From NCBI GenBank assembly GCA_003155275.1, contig PMCC01000030.1, positions 4,603-21,521 on the forward strand: 16,919 nucleotides of DNA, written 5' to 3'. The number at the start of each line of letters is the position of its first letter. Within the stretch, counting starts at the first letter, position 1. The notes beneath the pieces are model-generated. The model did no database searches. It was given only the letters and a program-made list of their open reading frames with translations, and was not told the origin of the DNA. This DNA comes from Actinomycetota bacterium (GTDB lineage: Bacteria > Actinomycetota > Humimicrobiia > Humimicrobiales > Humimicrobiaceae). Both the position numbers and the translations under genes were made by a program. Shown here piece after piece: positions 6,257 to 13,434 of the stretch.

Positions 6257-8147
6257 TAGATCGCTTGTTTATTGACTTTAATGTTTCACGTGAAACATTT
6301 TTAATGTATGAAAGCAACGAAAGTACATCAAGAGGCCTTACACCTTCCAGCCTTAACGCCTGGCCCAAAAACTTCGGCCTGATTTTGCTTAATTTTTCCA
6401 GAGCTTCATTTGAGAGATTCTTTACTTTATTATATTTTATATCATCAGGTATAATCATATCTTCTACAAAGGCAAGATTTCCAACCCGTTGTCTTTCCCT
6501 CTCCAGATAGACTTCATATTTCAGCTCAATAACAAGGCTCTCGATCTCTGTATCATCAAGATTAAAGTAAGATTTAATTTTTTGGAGGGACTCTGTGTTT
6601 AGCCTGTCCTGCCGTATGTCTTCAATAATCTCACCGCTGTATTTGGTACTGTTTTTTTTAATATTTAAAAAGGCTGAATTAATTTTTTCATATTTAGTTT
6701 CTATCCGCGCTGCCTTTTCAAAAAATCCAAGAATTTTTAAATACTTTAACATTCTAAAATCTGCATTATCGTGCCTGTGTAAAAGCCTATTCTCATTTCT
6801 GGATGTAAGCATCCTGTACGGTTCTGAAATGCCTTTCGTAATTATGTCGTCTACCAGTATTCCCATGTATGCATCTTCACGAGTTATAATTATTTGCTTT
6901 TGTTTTAATGATGACAGGGCAGCATTATAGCCTGCAATAACGCCTTGCGCTGCTGCCTCCTCATACCCTGTGGACCCGTTAATCTGGCCCGCAAAGAATA
7001 GGTTTTTATGTGTTTTACTCTCTAAATTATTATTAAGCTGGAATGGCAGCAAATAGTCATATTCAACCCCATAGCCAGGCCTGGCAAGCTCTGCATTTTC
7101 CATGCCTTTTATTCGGTGAATCACCTCTATCTGAATATCCTCTGCAAAAGTTGTATAGAGCCCGTGTAAATACATCTCATTTGTGTCTATCCCCTCAGGC
7201 TGTATGAAAACAAGATGCCTGTCTTTATCAGTAAACCTTTTTATTTTATCTTCAATCGAAGGGCAGTACTTTGGGCTGTTTGAAGATAGGTCTCTTTCAA
7301 AAATTGGTGATTTGCTGATGTTTTCCCGTATATATTCTATGCACTTTTTATCGATATAAGCTATATGGCTGCATTGCTGCTCTCTGCCATCATATCTATT
7401 GTCGAAGGAAAACATCTGCGGATAAGCATCATACTGTTGAATCTTTAAAAATTCAAAATTTATGGTTTTTTTATCCACCCTTGGAGGAGTTTCAGTCCTT
7501 AGCCTGCCAAACGAAAAACCAAGCTCTTTTAAACTGATGGCCATATGAGTTGAATTTACTTCTCCCTGTCTTCCTGCTTGTTTCTCATATTTTCCCCAAA
7601 AAATTTTACCATTCATAAAAGTGCCAGTTGCAATTATTACAGCTTTGCTTTCATAGCAAAGATCGTCATTTGTGTATACCTTATAGAAACCCTTAACTGC
7701 CTGCAGGCCTACTATTATCCCCTGCCTGATAGAAAGATTTTCCTGGTTTTCAAGAGTTTTTTTCATTTCAAGCTGATAACTTTTTTTATCTATTACTGCT
7801 CTTATGGCTCTTAATGCGGGTCCTTTTGAAGTATTTAATATCCTGCTGCTTATAAAAGTTTTATCTGCATTTTTACCCATTTCACCATTTAAAGCATCTA
7901 TTTCCCTTACAAGCTGCCCCCTGCCTTGTCCGCCTATGGCGCTGTTACATGGCATTAGTGCAATATTATCAATGTTTATAGTTACCAGAATCGTCCTCGC
8001 TCCCGCTCTTGCTGAAGCAAGGGCAGCTTCACATCCTGCATGCCCGGATCCTATCACCATAACATCAGTCTGATATATTTCTTGTATGTTTTTATTTTTT
8101 GTTTTTCCCATATTGTAATGTTTCACGTGAAACATTCCTGTTGCCAT
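6246..8147 (-). CDS. mnmG: Second, divergent full-length MnmG paralogue, mnmE-proximal, with parS at both ends
   Basis: A 633-residue MnmG homologue directly downstream of mnmE. FAD loop GSGHAG (33-38), cysteines C67 (MPCNSAIGG) and C295 (KYCPSIEDK), and AGQINGSTGYEEAAAQG are all present, so both redox centres are intact. It deviates where the other copy is conserved: CNPAIGG reads CNSAIGG, the following K is R, RAQxDK reads RAVIDKK, the TYTN segment reads AYIDKK, and GQASRI reads GQALRL. The length rules out TrmFO (about 440 aa). I start it at the ATG at 8147 because GGGGA lies a few bases upstream. Two later Met codons lack a ribosome site. The reading frame passes through a parS site at each end, giving FHVKH near the N-terminus and VSRET near the C-terminus. 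It may be a heterodimer partner or a neofunctionalised copy. The role is inferred. Confidence 0.88.
   Translation of the reverse strand: MATGMFHVKHYNMGKTKNKNIQEIYQTDVMVIGSGHAGCEAALASARAGARTILVTINIDNIALMPCNSAIGGQGRGQLVREIDALNGEMGKNADKTFISSRILNTSKGPALRAIRAVIDKKSYQLEMKKTLENQENLSIRQGIIVGLQAVKGFYKVYTNDDLCYESKAVIIATGTFMNGKIFWGKYEKQAGRQGEVNSTHMAISLKELGFSFGRLRTETPPRVDKKTINFEFLKIQQYDAYPQMFSFDNRYDGREQQCSHIAYIDKKCIEYIRENISKSPIFERDLSSNSPKYCPSIEDKIKRFTDKDRHLVFIQPEGIDTNEMYLHGLYTTFAEDIQIEVIHRIKGMENAELARPGYGVEYDYLLPFQLNNNLESKTHKNLFFAGQINGSTGYEEAAAQGVIAGYNAALSSLKQKQIIITREDAYMGILVDDIITKGISEPYRMLTSRNENRLLHRHDNADFRMLKYLKILGFFEKAARIETKYEKINSAFLNIKKNSTKYSGEIIEDIRQDRLNTESLQKIKSYFNLDDTEIESLVIELKYEVYLERERQRVGNLAFVEDMIIPDDIKYNKVKNLSNEALEKLSKIRPKFLGQALRLEGVRPLDVLSLLSYIKNVSRETLKSINKRSNEN
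6282..6297. promoter_or_regulatory. parS centromere site (perfect 16-bp palindrome)
   Basis: TGTTTCACGTGAAACA is the exact consensus ParB/Spo0J loading site. It lies inside the 3' coding end of the mnmE-proximal mnmG, encoding VSRET in its C-terminal tail, about 7 kb from the DnaA-box cluster. A matching parB is in the same window. Confidence 0.97.
8119..8134. promoter_or_regulatory. parS centromere site (perfect 16-bp palindrome)
   Basis: A second exact TGTTTCACGTGAAACA, within the first codons of the same mnmG paralogue (encoding FHVKH). The identity with the other site extends a few bases beyond the palindrome on both sides. The two sites are 1.84 kb apart and both lie within 7 kb of the presumed oriC, as expected for ori-proximal parS. 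Confidence 0.97.
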
Positions 8148-8177
8148 TTTTCCCCATCATGTTTATTTTTGGCAATT

Positions 8178-9566
8178 TTATTTTCCAATACAAAATTTTT
8201 CAAATATTCCATTAATTATTTCATCAGTTGCGCTTTCACCTGTAATTTCACCAATTAAATTATATGCCAGTTTTAAATCAGCCGATGGAAACTCTTCAGA
8301 CATTTTATTCTTCATCGCTTTAATACTATTCTTTAAGCAGCTAATGACTTCTACCAGTATCCTTTTATGCCTTATATTTATTATTATTTTATCTTGTATA
8401 TCGAAATCATTTTCACTGCCCATTTTTTTTATAATTTTGCCTTCAAGCTCTTTTATTCCAATTCCCTTTTTTGCAGAAATCTCGACAATAATGTTTTCGC
8501 CAAATTTCTTTTTAAAATCATTCTTATTTATTACATTTGCAATATCGATTTTGTTAAAACATATAATTGCCTTATTTAAATTGACTTTAATTAATATTTC
8601 CTCATCATATTTATCCAGCGGAGCGCTTGCATCTATAACAATCACCGGTATTTCCGCTTCTTCAATAAACCTGAGACTGTTTTTAACTCCAATTTTTTCG
8701 ATTAGATTTTTGGCTTTTCTTATTCCTGCGGTATCAATAAATATTACAGGTATTCCTTCAAGATATATTATTTCTTCGATTGCATCCCGTGTTGTTCCTG
8801 GAATATGTGTGACTATGGCTTTCTCTTTTTTAGAAATTGCATTTAAAAGGCTTGATTTACCCACATTAGGTTTACCAACTATTGCGACTTTAATACCGTT
8901 CTTTACCAATTCTCCTTTCTTTTCATCATTAACCAATTCCTTTATTTCCTTGTAAACTATTTGAACTCTCTTTTCAAGATCTTCGTAGGGTGCAATTTCA
9001 AGGTCTTCTTCAATAAAGTCTATAGAGGCTTCAAGCTCTATAAGTATTTCAAGCAACTCTTTTCTTTGATTCTCCAGCTTATTTTTGATATTTCCCTTTA
9101 TGTTGTTTGCGGCAATTTTTAAGGATTGTTCTGTTTTTGCCCGGATTATTTCAATAACCGCTTCTGCTTGTGTTAAATCAATCCTTCCATTAATAAAAGC
9201 CCTCCTTGTAAACTCACCGGGATCAGATAATCTTGCGCCGTTGCTGATACACAAATTCATGACTTTTTTTGTGGCAATAATCCCCCCGTGGCAATTTATT
9301 TCTACAATGTCTTCCCTGGTATAAGATTTTGGGCTTTTCATAACTGATATTATTACCTGGTCAACAATCTCTTTTCTTTCATCAATTACATACCCATAAG
9401 CCATTGTATAGGAGGCCATTTCTTTAATAGGTTTACCGTTATTAGATATAAATATTTTTTCACTGATTTTAATGGCATCATTTCCGCTTAATCTTACAAT
9501 CCCTATTGCAGATTCTCCTGTTCTTGTACCTATTGCGCATATTGTATCGTTATTTATCATGTTCAT
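8178..9566 (-). CDS. mnmE: tRNA modification GTPase MnmE (TrmE)
   Basis: MnmE is the GTPase and tetrahydrofolate-binding half of the MnmE-MnmG complex that modifies wobble U34. The 462 residues show the N-terminal tetrahydrofolate/dimerisation domain (1-120), a helical domain, and an inserted G domain with G1 GKPNVGKS (231-238), G2 TTRD (258-261), G3 DTAG (278-281), G4 NKID (338-341) and G5 SAKKG. The invariant C-terminal FCIGK with catalytic Cys459 is present, so the protein looks fully active. Met1 and Met3 are both possible starts and neither has a clear Shine-Dalgarno sequence (upstream is A/T only). The mnmG paralogue follows after 30 bp. A 623-bp non-coding gap precedes it, so mnmE probably has its own promoter, which I could not identify. 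Confidence 0.96.
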   Translation of the reverse strand: MNMINNDTICAIGTRTGESAIGIVRLSGNDAIKISEKIFISNNGKPIKEMASYTMAYGYVIDERKEIVDQVIISVMKSPKSYTREDIVEINCHGGIIATKKVMNLCISNGARLSDPGEFTRRAFINGRIDLTQAEAVIEIIRAKTEQSLKIAANNIKGNIKNKLENQRKELLEILIELEASIDFIEEDLEIAPYEDLEKRVQIVYKEIKELVNDEKKGELVKNGIKVAIVGKPNVGKSSLLNAISKKEKAIVTHIPGTTRDAIEEIIYLEGIPVIFIDTAGIRKAKNLIEKIGVKNSLRFIEEAEIPVIVIDASAPLDKYDEEILIKVNLNKAIICFNKIDIANVINKNDFKKKFGENIIVEISAKKGIGIKELEGKIIKKMGSENDFDIQDKIIINIRHKRILVEVISCLKNSIKAMKNKMSEEFPSADLKLAYNLIGEITGESATDEIINGIFEKFCIGK

Positions 9567-10189
9567 AATTATTTTATTTTTTTTATATTCGACTTTTTTT
9601 ATAAAACTATTTTAGATTTCAGTAAATAAATTGTTTGTTATTCTGCCAATACAAAATATTATTGTTTTTAATTAAAATCAGCGTTTATATTCTTTTAAAA
9701 CAATAAATAATTTCAATTGAATTATACGGCATTTTAAAAAATTCGGGGATAGCGTATAAAAAATGTGTTTTATAGACTACCGTAATTACAAGTATAAGTA
9801 AAGATTATCTACACTGATACAAATTCTTGATTCCTTTTTATTGGACCTGCAAATAATTATTTATTGCAGATGAAATAAAAAAGTATCATAAAAATTTTTT
9901 TTTAGAATATAATCTTTTTACTTATAAGAAGGGCAGGGGAGTGTGGATTAATAATATTTTGCAGCTTTTTCTGCCTGAATAAAATAATTAAAGCAGTAAA
10001 GTATACTTTTTATTAAAATTTTCACTGACAATATGTTAAAAAGCATTTAATCATTTTTTATACTTTTTATGCCTTAATTGTCTTTAATTAGCAACGATTT
10101 ATTAAAATTATGAATATTTTTACTGATAATACGGGATGAAAGTACTGAAATATAATTAAAGGTTTTTATAGATTATTGATTTAAGGGGT
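9567..10189. other. AT-rich non-coding gap between jag and mnmE
   Basis: No open frame of useful length is present on either strand. Visible elements are a hairpin-forming palindrome CTGC-AAATAATTATTT-(ATT)-GCAG at 9847-9869, and a short GC-rich patch at 9930-9947 that stands out in the AT background. There are two one-mismatch DnaA-box-like nonamers: TTATCTACA at 9805-9813 and TGTGGATTA (reverse of TAATCCACA) at 9942-9950. I found no convincing -35/-10 pair with correct spacing for mnmE and no clear terminator for jag, although one of each is expected here. Confidence 0.5.
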
Positions 10190-10825
10190 TTATTCTTTGA
10201 TTATAGGATATATGACTATTCTGCGGTTTGGCTCATCATCCCTGCTTTTTGTTCTTATGTTTTTTACCTTGGATAAAACATTATGGACAATTTTTCGTTC
10301 GTGTGAAGGCATTGGTCTTAAGGCTATCGTTTTTCTTTCTTTTAATGCTTTTTTTGCCATATCAATTGCAATATGTTTGATCTTCTCATCATTCTTTTTG
10401 CGATAGTCTTTAATATCCAGAATTATATTTTTATCAACCAGTCTTTTTCTTTTACTTATGAGATTTACCAAATACTCAAGCGCATCCATACCCATTCCAT
10501 TTTTTCCAATGGCTATGGCCAGGTCTTTACCGTAAACCGCGATCCTGTATTTCTCTTTATTCGGTTCTACTCTTATTTCTTTATCCAATGTAATTATTTC
10601 AATGGCTTTTCTTACTATCTCGGCCAATCTTTCAAAACCGTTTCCGTGAATTTCCATTGATTTTTCCTGGCTGAAATTACCCGCTTGAACATTTTCTTCT
10701 TTTTGAACTCTAGCCTTTAAAGTATTTATGTTTATTTGTTCTGCTTTTTGTTCTTCTTTATGTTCTTCTTCAAGAAAGTTCACAAAGTTATTGACAGCAT
10801 CCTTTATACTATCGCTTTTTGCCAA
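10190..10825 (-). CDS. jag: RNA-binding protein KhpB (Jag), KH-R3H
   Basis: KhpB/Jag is a small RNA-binding protein that acts with KhpA in post-transcriptional control of cell elongation in Gram-positive bacteria. The 211 residues contain a KH domain (about 62-145) with the signature GKDLAIAIGKNGMGMDALEYL (100-120), then an R3H domain (about 146-210) with RPMPSHERKIVHNVL. The first 60 residues are charged and coil-like and do not look like the usual Jag-N domain, so this is a Jag-N-less variant. The start is TTG at 10825, 5 nt after a strong GGAGG. It lies 24 bp downstream of yidC, in the common yidC-jag pairing. Confidence 0.9.
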   Translation of the reverse strand: MAKSDSIKDAVNNFVNFLEEEHKEEQKAEQININTLKARVQKEENVQAGNFSQEKSMEIHGNGFERLAEIVRKAIEIITLDKEIRVEPNKEKYRIAVYGKDLAIAIGKNGMGMDALEYLVNLISKRKRLVDKNIILDIKDYRKKNDEKIKHIAIDMAKKALKERKTIALRPMPSHERKIVHNVLSKVKNIRTKSRDDEPNRRIVIYPIIKE

Positions 10826-10849
10826 AAATACCTCCTAAAACTTGCCAGG

Positions 10850-11674
10850 TTATTTCCTTTTATTCCTCTTTTTTTTCTTGCTTAAATCTTCAGGGCTCAT
10901 AGAAGCGCTTATTTCAATTTTTCTCTGCATCTCTGCCAGCTTTTGTTTTTCCTCCGCTTTTTTAAATTCTTTTTTTACCAGTCTGTTAACAATATATTGC
11001 TGCCCGATTGACCATATATTGGTTGTAACCCAGTATATTAGGATTCCTGAAGGCATGTTCCACGATATGAAACCGAACACAATAGGCATTGCATAAGTAA
11101 TCATTTTTTGTTTTGGGTCTGTGGTAGTCATCTTCGTGGATAAAAACATCGTAGCCACCATAAGTATTGCCAAGATGAAATAAGGGTCACGCTCATTAAG
11201 ATTTAACCAAAGGAAATTAAATTTTATATTTGGAATATTAGCGATTATATTTTTTATATTTCCAAATAAATACACCGGTATATAAGGAACGCCTAACACA
11301 TTGGTAACTATTTGAGATGGTGTCCTAAGTGCCTGAAATAATGCGAAAAATACAGGTAATTGTAAAATTAATGGAAGGCATCCTGCAAGTGGGTTTACAT
11401 TGTTTTTTTTGTAAAAAGCCATGGTTTCCTGCTGTAGTTTTGCCTTATCGTCCTTGAACTTTTTTTGCAGTTCCTGAAGTTCCGGCTGGAATTTCTGCAT
11501 CCTTGCCATGGACTTGGTCTGGCTGATAGTCAGGGGAGTAAGCACCAGCCTTACGATTATTGTAAGTAAGATTATTACAATTCCGTAATTGGATACAATA
11601 TGATGATATAAATATATGATCACATATTCTATCCCGCTTTGTATTGGCCTTAATAAACTTAATAGCGCTTGCAA
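10850..11674 (-). CDS. yidC: Membrane protein insertase YidC/Oxa1
   Basis: This is the insertase that places membrane proteins alone or with SecYEG. At 274 residues without the large periplasmic domain of proteobacterial YidC, it is the Gram-positive/Oxa1 type. Hydrophobic segments lie near 14-48, 95-117, 164-181 and 192-229. The conserved hydrophilic-groove arginine is R42 (TIIVRLVLTPL). A charged cytoplasmic loop (about 50-90) and a lysine/arginine-rich tail (KKKKRNKRK), a likely ribosome-contacting end, are also present. No lipoprotein Cys signal is evident at the chosen start. The start is TTG at 11674, 10 nt after GGAGG. An in-frame ATT one codon earlier would have better spacing but is a rare start. 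It follows yidD by 24 bp. Confidence 0.94.
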   Translation of the reverse strand: MQALLSLLRPIQSGIEYVIIYLYHHIVSNYGIVIILLTIIVRLVLTPLTISQTKSMARMQKFQPELQELQKKFKDDKAKLQQETMAFYKKNNVNPLAGCLPLILQLPVFFALFQALRTPSQIVTNVLGVPYIPVYLFGNIKNIIANIPNIKFNFLWLNLNERDPYFILAILMVATMFLSTKMTTTDPKQKMITYAMPIVFGFISWNMPSGILIYWVTTNIWSIGQQYIVNRLVKKEFKKAEEKQKLAEMQRKIEISASMSPEDLSKKKKRNKRK

Positions 11675-11698
11675 AATAAATAAACCTCCAATTTATCT

Positions 11699-11908
11699 TT
11701 ATCTGACAGGGTCATAACCGCCTTTGTTAAAAGGGTTACATCTTAATATTCTATATATTGATTTAATACTACCTTTTAATATTCCATATTTATTAATAGC
11801 GTCCATTGCATATTCAGAACATGTAGGATAAAATCTGCAACTTTTGGGAAGAATGGGGGATAAGAACTTCTTATATGTCCTCAACAACCATAACACTATT
11901 CTTTTCAT
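11699..11908 (-). CDS. yidD: Membrane protein insertion efficiency factor YidD
   Basis: A 69-residue protein of the YidD family, which assists YidC-dependent insertion at the cytoplasmic face of the membrane. It carries an N-terminal amphipathic segment ([20 protein letters not shown]) and the diagnostic cysteine-containing core [11 protein letters not shown], followed by G-x-x-[11 protein letters not shown] and GGYDPV. Length is typical. The ATG at 11908 is preceded by a weak AAAGAAA. It lies 68 bp after rnpA and 24 bp before yidC, the standard rnpA-yidD-yidC order. Confidence 0.95.
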   Translation of the reverse strand: MKRIVLWLLRTYKKFLSPILPKSCRFYPTCSEYAMDAINKYGILKGSIKSIYRILRCNPFNKGGYDPVR

Positions 11909-11976
11909 TTTTCTTTACTGCCCGAAAATTAAAAATTGACTGAAGACTTTTATCCAGCCAAAATACAAATTTTACT

Positions 11977-12309
11977 TTAATAAATATACCTTTTCATATT
12001 ATTCATAACAGCTGTTTTTATCTCTGAAAATTCTAAATCTCCTATGGTATTATTCACTAATATAACAAAATCCATGTTTTTGATAGAGTCTTTTTCGATG
12101 CTTCTGAATATTTCTTTAAGCTGTCTTTTTATCCTGTTTCTTTTTACGGCTTTCCCAAATTTTTTATTAACTATAAAACCAAATCTGACAATTTTGTCAC
12201 TTTCATCATTTGGACAAGCTATCAGCTTGTAATAACTACAATTCGAATATTTTCCTTTTTTAAAAATATAATCAAAATCTATTTTTTTCTTAAGGGTATT
12301 TATTTTAAT
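11977..12309 (-). CDS. rnpA: Ribonuclease P protein component RnpA with a non-standard start
   Basis: RnpA is the protein subunit of RNase P, which trims tRNA 5' leaders. Translating the gap between yidD and rpmH gives a clean 110-residue RnpA. It opens KINTLKKKIDFDYIFKKGK, then FGFIVNKKFGKAVKRNRIKR (RNR motif, residues 57-59), and ends at TAA 11977-11979. No ATG, GTG or TTG is available near the N-terminus. The in-frame region opens after a TAA at 12334-12336. I place the start at ATT (12307-12309), 8 nt after AAGGA, because it gives the family-typical length. ATA at 12312 is an alternative. A direct repeat TTTAAGGAAA (12329-12338 and 12316-12325) duplicates the ribosome-binding region. An upstream in-frame ATG at 12390 is cut off by the TAA. 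A sequencing error or a mutated start codon cannot be excluded. Confidence 0.88.
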   Translation of the reverse strand: MKINTLKKKIDFDYIFKKGKYSNCSYYKLIACPNDESDKIVRFGFIVNKKFGKAVKRNRIKRQLKEIFRSIEKDSIKNMDFVILVNNTIGDLEFSEIKTAVMNNMKRYIY

Positions 12310-12333
12310 TATTCTTTTCCTTAAATTGTTTCC

Positions 12334-12390
12334 TTAAATATAATTGGTTCCCTGATTGCAGTAATCAACAACAATAATAATTAAAATCAT
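12334..12390 (-). CDS. Possible 18-codon leader ORF between rpmH and rnpA
   Basis: An ATG 6 nt after the rpmH stop opens an 18-codon frame beginning MILIIIVVDY and ending at TAA 12334-12336. It is in the same frame as rnpA and stops just before the first AAGGA. It has no Shine-Dalgarno sequence of its own but could be read by ribosomes finishing rpmH, and could bring them to the rnpA start. In such AT-rich DNA it may equally be chance. Confidence 0.2.
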   Translation of the reverse strand: MILIIIVVDYCNQGTNYI

Positions 12391-12396
12391 TTTGTT

Positions 12397-12531
12397 TTAT
12401 GCTGTCAATATTTTCCTTCCTTTTTTTCTTCTTGCAGCAATAACTTTTCTTCCGCCTTTTGTGCTCATTCTTTCCCTAAACCCATGCGTTTTTTTCCTTT
12501 TCCTTTGATTGGGTTGAAATGTTTGCTTCAT
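12397..12531 (-). CDS. rpmH: 50S ribosomal protein L34
   Basis: A 44-residue, strongly basic protein with the complete L34 pattern: [18 protein letters not shown], then [17 protein letters not shown], ending [10 protein letters not shown]34 is a late-assembling protein of the large ribosomal subunit. The ATG at 12531 has AAAGG 6 nt upstream, and its promoter can be seen 50 bp upstream. It is the first gene of the leftward block and diverges from the dnaA operon, the classical arrangement around oriC. Confidence 0.97.
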   Translation of the reverse strand: MKQTFQPNQRKRKKTHGFRERMSTKGGRKVIAARRKKGRKILTA

Positions 12532-12581
12532 ATTATACCTTTCAATTTATCTGATAATTTTAATTTCTGAGTAAAACTGTC

Positions 12582-12610
12582 ATTATACATTTTCTTTTTT
12601 TTGATATCAA
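12582..12610 (-). promoter_or_regulatory. Sigma-70/SigA-type promoter of rpmH
   Basis: On the minus strand, TTGATA (12605-12610) and a perfect TATAAT (12582-12587) are 17 bp apart. Transcription would begin near 12575, giving a leader of about 45 nt to rpmH. It uses the same two hexamers and spacing as the promoter of the divergent dnaA operon. Confidence 0.8.
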
Positions 12611-12619
12611 GCGTTTAAA

Positions 12620-13110
12620 ATTTATATATCCCAAGACTTTTTGACACCTGGAATATCTATATTTTTTATTTATAAAATCTTGTTTATTATGTATTTCAAT
12701 ATTAACAGCAATAAATGTTATAGTATCATCTTTTTCTAAATCAGATAATACTTAATTTAAAATATGCTATATTTTTAAATCCTTTTAAATTTCAGATTTT
12801 TTTTAAACGATCTTTTTTTTCACACACTTCCCGGCATCTTTTTCTTTTACGGCATTTGAGTTTGGGGAGAACTTTTATCTTTTTGTTTAGTTTGCTGCCT
12901 TTTACTTTTTTTATCCGTTTTTATTGAAACTTTTAATTAATATTATAACATTTATGGTTCTTAAACGCTTATATCAAAACTTTTTATAACTTTATTAATT
13001 ATTATTATTTCACTATTTTATTATACTTTTATCATAATATTACTACAAACATATGTTCCTTTTCAAATAACTTTGGAAACTTTCTTGCAAGTTTTCAATT
13101 ATTTTAATAT
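12620..13110. other. AT-rich, T-rich intergenic tract, candidate unwinding region
   Basis: No gene is visible on either strand; possible starts are followed by stops within a few codons. The plus strand is very rich in T runs between about 12780 and 12930. The stretch about 12930-13060 is almost purely A/T, containing runs such as TTTATTAATTATTATTATTT. It lies beside the DnaA-box cluster at 13124-13165, so it is the natural candidate for the duplex-unwinding element, but nothing in the sequence proves that. Confidence 0.4.
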
Positions 13111-13123
13111 ACCGTTTTATATG

Positions 13124-13165
13124 TTTTACACAGTTATTGACAATTGTGGAAAATTTTGTTGATAA
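13124..13165. promoter_or_regulatory. oriC: Cluster of four degenerate DnaA boxes (oriC, upstream part)
   Basis: Four nonamers within 42 bp, each one mismatch from TTATNCACA: TTTTACACA (13124-13132, plus), TTATTGACA (13134-13142, plus), TGTGGAAAA (13145-13153, reverse of TTTTCCACA) and TGTTGATAA (13157-13165, reverse of TTATCAACA). Two point right and two point left. A TACCG/CGGTA inverted repeat follows at 13175-13196. Position between rpmH and dnaA, clustering and AT-rich flank together support an origin element. Confidence 0.7.
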
Positions 13166-13287
13166 CTTAAAAAATACCGTTGTAGCAAGTGCGGTACAGT
13201 TATTTGCCATTATATTTTATTGATTAAAAAACAATATTTTTTCTTGTTAAAAACTTTGTGTTTTGAAAAGCTTTGAAAATATTGAAA

Positions 13288-13316
13288 TTGATAATTGATT
13301 GATTTTACACTATAAT
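13288..13316 (+). promoter_or_regulatory. Sigma-70/SigA-type promoter of the GHKL ATPase-dnaA operon
   Basis: TTGATA (13288-13293) and a perfect TATAAT (13311-13316) are separated by exactly 17 bp. The start point would be near 13323, leaving a leader of about 110 nt before the ATG at 13435. It is the only well-formed rightward promoter I see upstream of dnaA, so the ATPase gene and dnaA are probably one transcript. Confidence 0.78.
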
Positions 13317-13354
13317 TCCAATAGGGTTGCACCCGCATTTTTTTAGTAACAAAA

Positions 13355-13376
13355 ATTACATATTGTAATATTTTTT
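13355..13376 (+). promoter_or_regulatory. Palindrome plus T-run in the dnaA-operon leader
   Basis: ATTACA-TAT-TGTAAT (13355-13369) is followed by A and six T within the leader, about 35 bp after the expected transcription start. It could be an operator or a weak attenuator-like hairpin. The stem is AT-rich, so intrinsic termination would be feeble. Confidence 0.3.
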
Positions 13377-13434
13377 AGGCATAATAATAAATTAAAAACA
13401 TTTTCCGGCTGTTTTTTACATTTATTTATTCTTT

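Noticed and set aside
7471..7479. TTATCCACC, one mismatch from the classical DnaA box
   Set aside because: It is isolated within conserved mnmG coding sequence (the PPRVDKK segment), so it is explained by the codons and has no partner boxes.
6246..8147. Possibility that the second MnmG-like gene is TrmFO (folate-dependent tRNA U54 methyltransferase)
   Set aside because: TrmFO is about 440 residues and lacks the C-terminal domain. This protein is 633 residues with both MnmG cysteines and the C-terminal helical domain.
8344..8955. Long plus-strand open frame (about 200 codons) opposite mnmE
   Set aside because: It is fully antisense to a gene with all MnmE motifs. The apparent hydrophobic protein is the complement of lysine/isoleucine-rich codons, with no ribosome site or homology I recognise.
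12641..12680. Rightward TTGACA at 12641-12646 as a promoter
   Set aside because: A perfect -35 hexamer, but no acceptable -10 lies 16-18 bp downstream; the TATATT and TATAAA motifs are at wrong distances.
12780..12960. Lysine-rich minus-strand frame in the rpmH-dnaA gap
   Set aside because: It has no usable start and a stop after about 26 codons. The lysine richness only reflects A-runs complementary to the T-rich plus strand.
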